From contig CANGWC010000004.1 in the NCBI GenBank assembly GCA_947457515.1, forward strand, positions 1-44,236: DNA of 44,236 nt. Reading direction: 5' to 3'. The translations under genes and the position numbers were made by a program. The stretch is from Silvanigrellaceae bacterium (GTDB lineage Bacteria > Bdellovibrionota_B > Oligoflexia > Silvanigrellales > CANGWC01). Under the pieces are notes generated by a model that did no database searches, had not been told where the DNA came from, and worked only from the letters and a program-made list of their open reading frames with translations. Of the stretch, positions 40,867-44,236 are shown one piece after another; positions within the stretch are counted from its first letter, which is position 1, and every line of letters starts with the position of its first letter.

Positions 40867-43506
40867 GTGTTATTTATTTTATTTATTCTGAGTTTTTGTA
40901 TAAAGCTTGCTCCAGTAAAGCTTCCAGCGTTAGATGACGCAGAATCTTTAAAAAAAGCCGTTCCATTTAGACAGGTTCATACTGAAGAAATCCCTTTAAG
41001 TGATAGCAGATGTTTACAAGGTGGATTTCTCACAACCACATGGATAGATCAAAAAATCAATGATGATGTTTATACAGAAGGAATAGACACTGGATATACA
41101 GAAACAGTCATTTGTTTTAAAAATCTAGCGACAACAACAGCCACTATCACCAAACCTGGAGATCTCAAGATCGTGGCTACAGATCTTCCCATCAATGATC
41201 CCGACTGCCCTCAAGGAGGAAAGAAATACGAATCATTTGTCGATGTGGATGGAGACAGTATTTATAAGTCTACAGTGGATACAAATTACAATTCTAAGAA
41301 GATTTGTAATGGGCTCAATGGAACAGCATCCTTATCGGGAGCTAATGCTGTGATTGTGACAAGTGTTTTAGCTAGCGGAAGCACTCAATGTCCTGCGGGA
41401 GGGAACAAATCAGAATCTTTTACAGATATGAATGGAAATGGAACGTATGAGTCAGCAGTGGATACTTTCTATAGTGTTCGTTATACATGTAATGGATCTA
41501 ATAGTGTAACCTTAACATCCACCATAGCTTCCGGAGATAGCACTTGTACCAGTGGAGGGACTCAAGTCACCACATTTACAGATATCAATAATAACGGAAC
41601 CTATGAAGCGACCATAGACAAAAACAGTAACACTTATAAAGTCTGTAACGGACAGAAAGCTCTCGTACTTTCCACAACTCTAGCTTCCGGAGACACCACT
41701 TGCCCTGCAGGTGGGACTCAACTCACAACGTGTATTGATAGCAATGGAGATTCTAATTGCACATCGGGCCCAGATCTCAATTATGCCGTAAAGAAGATCT
41801 GTAATGGACCAGGAGCAGGATTCCTCGTTACTACAGAAAATGCAGGATCTAATTGTAGAGCCGGAGGTTACAGATTAGATCGGTTTCAAGATAATAATAG
41901 TAACGCAGTCTATGATGTGGGAACGGATACAGGTTACACAAGCACCTATATTTGTAATGGACTCAATTGGCTCTCTAAAAGTACATCCTTTACCTCTGGC
42001 AATGGGACAGCAGGAGATAATACAGCGTGTCCTGTAGGGGGAGTCAGATTTGAATTTGGATACGATCATGTGAATTCCAGTAATGGGGCTTATTTTGTAG
42101 GGACAGATGGAGTCTTAGATACGACAGAAGTCGTCGCCACAGCTACAGCTTATTCTTGTAATGGCTCCAATGGAGAAACAGCCGGGCCTTTAATCTCTAA
42201 ATTTCAAAATGACAGTGAAGGAACCAAAGCAAGGTTTTATTGGGAGATTATCAGTGCAGATGGAGCAGCACCTACGATTAAACTGGCGTACAGTTCCACA
42301 AAAGCAGGAATTCAAGCATGGAACTGTGAAAGCTCTTTAGCAGGAGTCACAGTGGTGACAGACTTTGCCAGTTGTACAGATACCACTTACAGAACAGCAG
42401 CTAGTGGAGCATTTAACTCAGACTCTAAGTGTGGCTTTGATCTCACTGCAGCGCCTTTTAGTACGGCAGCATGGGATTATCGATACTTTAAACTCTGTGT
42501 CCAAAACTCAACCAGTCCTTACAGCCAGAATCTGAGTACCTTTAGAGTTGCAGGGAATGTTCCCAATGGAATGGTCATGGTGCATTTAGATGATTGGCCA
42601 GTGCATGAGTTTGCTAATACAACAGTCGTTCCTTATACGTATGCGATTGATAAATATGAACCTTATATGAGTAGTGGCTCCATTACTAACGGAACACCAG
42701 GAACATGCACAGCTACAAATTGTATTTCTAGCAGTACAGCAACTTTAAGCAGTGCAACAACACAAACTCCTGTAACAAGCATTGATTGGTATGCCAGTCG
42801 TAAAGGATGTGCCAATAGAACGGCTGCAGGGTACACAGCAGCAGGTACACCAAGATCGATGCATCTTCAAACAGAAATGGAAGAGTTTGTAGCGAACTAT
42901 GGAACTCCAGATACAATAATTTCCAATGTAGGTGGTAATTTAAGTTATGCCTCAGTTCCCTATGCAGGTTATATGTCTTGTAATGTGGATCTTTTACATA
43001 ATTATCAAGATGTAACTTATAATGCCAATGAGTTTTTTCAAACAGGGAATGTGGCTACAAAATATTGTATTTCAAGATACGGAGCAAGAGATCTCATTGG
43101 TAACTATGGAGAATTTCTTGATGGATATTATGAAAATTTAATCAATAATACCACAAGGCAAAAATCAGTTTATTGGGGTACTTCAGACAGAGTGACGACT
43201 GTGATTAGTGATGCTAATTTGGGTTATGCTTTCCCTGTAGCAACAACTACGTTTTATGTTGCAGATTGGGATTATCAGAATCTTCTTCCCAAACCTTCCT
43301 ATGCTTTTACTTTAGGTCCAAATCAAAAGTATTTTAGTGATTATTTTTCACTGAATTTTACAGTTGCGACAAGAGTGGCAACAACCATGCAATATGGGTT
43401 AACTGGTTTTGGTTCTTTATCTGGTAGATTTTATAAGGATCTTTATTATAACGCAACAGATAATTATAATTATGGAACACCTCGATGTGCCATTGTTTCT
43501 CCTTAA
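40867..43506 (+). CDS. Cys-rich repeat surface protein, array unit 2
   Basis: 879 residues, a paralogue of unit 1 along its whole length and closest in repeats 6-7, the spacer and the beginning of the C-terminal domain. The start is GTG 40867 (LFILFILSFC...). The frame is open 14 codons further upstream and there encodes a basic stretch (KLLLKYRYRD) that would suit a signal peptide, but no standard start codon is present in it. Seven Cys/Asp-Gly repeats, then the FGE/C-type-lectin-like domain with MVMVHLDDWPVHEF, YTYAIDKYEPYMS, SIDWYASRKGCANR and ISRYGARDLIGNYGEFLDGY. The two copies differ most in the last 200 residues, as expected for a variable binding face. Confidence 0.8.
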   Translation: MLFILFILSFCIKLAPVKLPALDDAESLKKAVPFRQVHTEEIPLSDSRCLQGGFLTTTWIDQKINDDVYTEGIDTGYTETVICFKNLATTTATITKPGDLKIVATDLPINDPDCPQGGKKYESFVDVDGDSIYKSTVDTNYNSKKICNGLNGTASLSGANAVIVTSVLASGSTQCPAGGNKSESFTDMNGNGTYESAVDTFYSVRYTCNGSNSVTLTSTIASGDSTCTSGGTQVTTFTDINNNGTYEATIDKNSNTYKVCNGQKALVLSTTLASGDTTCPAGGTQLTTCIDSNGDSNCTSGPDLNYAVKKICNGPGAGFLVTTENAGSNCRAGGYRLDRFQDNNSNAVYDVGTDTGYTSTYICNGLNWLSKSTSFTSGNGTAGDNTACPVGGVRFEFGYDHVNSSNGAYFVGTDGVLDTTEVVATATAYSCNGSNGETAGPLISKFQNDSEGTKARFYWEIISADGAAPTIKLAYSSTKAGIQAWNCESSLAGVTVVTDFASCTDTTYRTAASGAFNSDSKCGFDLTAAPFSTAAWDYRYFKLCVQNSTSPYSQNLSTFRVAGNVPNGMVMVHLDDWPVHEFANTTVVPYTYAIDKYEPYMSSGSITNGTPGTCTATNCISSSTATLSSATTQTPVTSIDWYASRKGCANRTAAGYTAAGTPRSMHLQTEMEEFVANYGTPDTIISNVGGNLSYASVPYAGYMSCNVDLLHNYQDVTYNANEFFQTGNVATKYCISRYGARDLIGNYGEFLDGYYENLINNTTRQKSVYWGTSDRVTTVISDANLGYAFPVATTTFYVADWDYQNLLPKPSYAFTLGPNQKYFSDYFSLNFTVATRVATTMQYGLTGFGSLSGRFYKDLYYNATDNYNYGTPRCAIVSP

Positions 43507-43611
43507 TAACTGGGAATAAACTTCCTCATAAAAGATAAAATCGTCATTAAAAAGTTTCACTCAGAATAAAGTAACCATTATAAACTCTTACTAAAATATC
43601 GATATAGAAAT
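43507..43611. repeat. Duplicated intergenic segment between array units 2 and 3
   Basis: Counterpart of 40762-40866 and of identical length. The block AAACTCTTACTAAAATATCG is nearly unchanged. The end-of-gene hairpin is weaker (GGAA-N5-TTCC). Confidence 0.7.
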
Positions 43612-44187
43612 GTGTTACTTATTTTATTTATTCTGAGTTTTTGTATAAAGCCTGCTGCAGTAAGACTTCCTGCTATAGGTGATTCAAATATTGGATTTAA
43701 ACAGGTACATGTTGAAGAAATCCCTTTAAGTGATATCAGATGTTTACAAGGTGGATTTCTCACCACCACATGGATAGACCAAAAAATTAAAGATGATGTG
43801 TATCAAGAAGGAGTAGATACAGACTATAAAGAAACAGTAATTTGTTTTAAAAATCTAGCGACAACAACAGCCACCATCACCAAACCCGGAGATCTCAAGA
43901 TTGTGGCTACAGATCTTCCCATCAATGATCCCGACTGCCCTCAAGGAGGAAAGAAATACGAATCATTTGTCGATGTGGATGGAGACAGTATTTATAAATC
44001 CACAGTGGATACAAATTACAATTCTAAAAAGATCTGTAATGGACTGAATGGAACAGCATCCTTATCTGGAGCTAATGCAGGAGTGGTAGCCACAGCACTC
44101 AATACTGGAGATACCCAATGTCCTACAGGTGGATTTAAGCAGGGCCACCTCATGAAAATTTTTTTTGACTTAAAGCAAATATTGTGA
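43612..44187 (+). pseudogene. Array unit 3, truncated and mosaic
   Basis: It begins like unit 2 (LLILFILSFCIKPAAVRLP, GTG start) and keeps the first two repeats and the beginning of a third. Up to about 44070 it is nearly identical to unit 2. From about 44075 to 44138 it follows unit 1 instead (VVATALNTGDTQCPTGGFK against IVATVLTTGDAQCPTGGFK). After A44138 the similarity stops abruptly and the frame runs 16 unrelated codons to TGA. The product would lack five repeats and the whole C-terminal domain, so it is a broken copy, or a recombination donor. Confidence 0.75.
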
Positions 44188-44236
44188 TCGCAAATTCTAT
44201 TGTTTTTTAGTTACTTAAAATCTAAAATCAAATAGA
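44139..44236. mobile_element. Possible end of an insertion element (unidentified)
   Basis: The sequence starts GCAGGGCCACCTCATGAAAA and is unrelated to the array that it interrupts. It is AT-rich and without an open frame in the 98 bases visible, which would suit the non-coding margin of an insertion sequence. The partner end lies outside the window, so this rests on the abrupt junction alone. Confidence 0.3.

Noticed and set aside
38116-44187. Diversity-generating retroelement using the C-type-lectin-like domains as targets
   Set aside because: No reverse transcriptase, no template repeat and no adenine-directed variation pattern were found; differences between units look like ordinary divergence and recombination.
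38116-44187. CRISPR-like repeat array
   Set aside because: The repeats are coding, 50-65 codons long and diverged, with no short identical repeat-spacer pattern.

Overview
The window is AT-rich (roughly one third G+C by eye) and gene-dense. Nearly every coding sequence can be followed from start to stop. The gene content points to a Gram-negative bacterium of the Bdellovibrionota/Myxococcota type, most likely a low-GC member of the Bdellovibrionota. The reasons are a CdnL/CarD-type RNA polymerase-binding regulator, an FHA-GGDEF protein next to a eukaryotic-like Ser/Thr kinase, an HD-GYP protein, and above all an 11.8-kb cluster for an Agl/Glt-type envelope-spanning gliding machine. The genus is inference only.

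Layout. 1-3.1 kb: the tail of an upstream gene, a lone receiver-domain protein, and two secreted proteins built of the same helical repeat. 3.3-9.2 kb: housekeeping genes, namely cdnL, ychF, a Fis-like gene coupled to dnaB, a GAF/HD-GYP protein, a small zinc-ribbon protein behind an FNR-like box, and the initiator tRNA. 9.3-12.1 kb: three tandem secreted paralogues of unknown function, the middle one cut by an in-frame TAA. 12.1-16.5 kb (minus strand): an NFACT-domain protein, a GT4 glycosyltransferase, a polyprenyl-phosphate sugar transferase and a secreted protein in an overlapping operon; a LysR gene diverges from it and shares the CATG start. 17.6-20.9 kb (minus strand): FHA-GGDEF protein, small secreted protein, Ser/Thr kinase. 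21.0-23.1 kb: a secreted GH13 amylase-like protein and a thioredoxin-fold protein without cysteines. 23.1-34.9 kb: the aglR / two TolR-like / beta-barrel / TPR / TPR / TPR lipoprotein / FHA-TonB-like (gltG) / double TonB-like domain / M23 peptidase operon. 34.9-36.6 kb: an XRE gene lying between two copies of the 3' end of the M23 gene, then a RecG-like (AAA_4/HATPase_c_4) regulator. 36.9-38.0 kb: a DsbA-like thioredoxin. 38.1-44.2 kb: a tandem array (period about 2.75 kb) of large cell-surface proteins with seven Cys-rich, Asp/Asn-Gly repeats and a C-terminal FGE/C-type-lectin-like domain; the third unit is mosaic and is broken off near 44138 by unrelated sequence.

How the genes fit together. 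A TolQ/TolR-like motor (AglR plus two TolR-like subunits), the inner-membrane FHA/TonB-like protein GltG, periplasmic and outer-membrane TPR proteins and a beta-barrel would form a proton-driven machine crossing the envelope. The kinase, FHA-GGDEF and HD-GYP proteins could provide phospho-threonine and c-di-GMP control. The EPS-type glycosyltransferases and the repeat proteins at the right end would shape the cell surface.

Most notable observations: (i) the nonsense codon in the middle paralogue, with a conserved tail that still ends in an ATGA overlap with the next gene; (ii) the 38-bp direct repeats around the XRE gene, each encoding a complete C-terminus of the M23 protein; (iii) the mosaic, truncated third unit of the surface-protein array; (iv) five of six convergent gene pairs overlapping tail to tail; (v) a perfect FNR-type box and a facing pair of DnaA-box-like sites.
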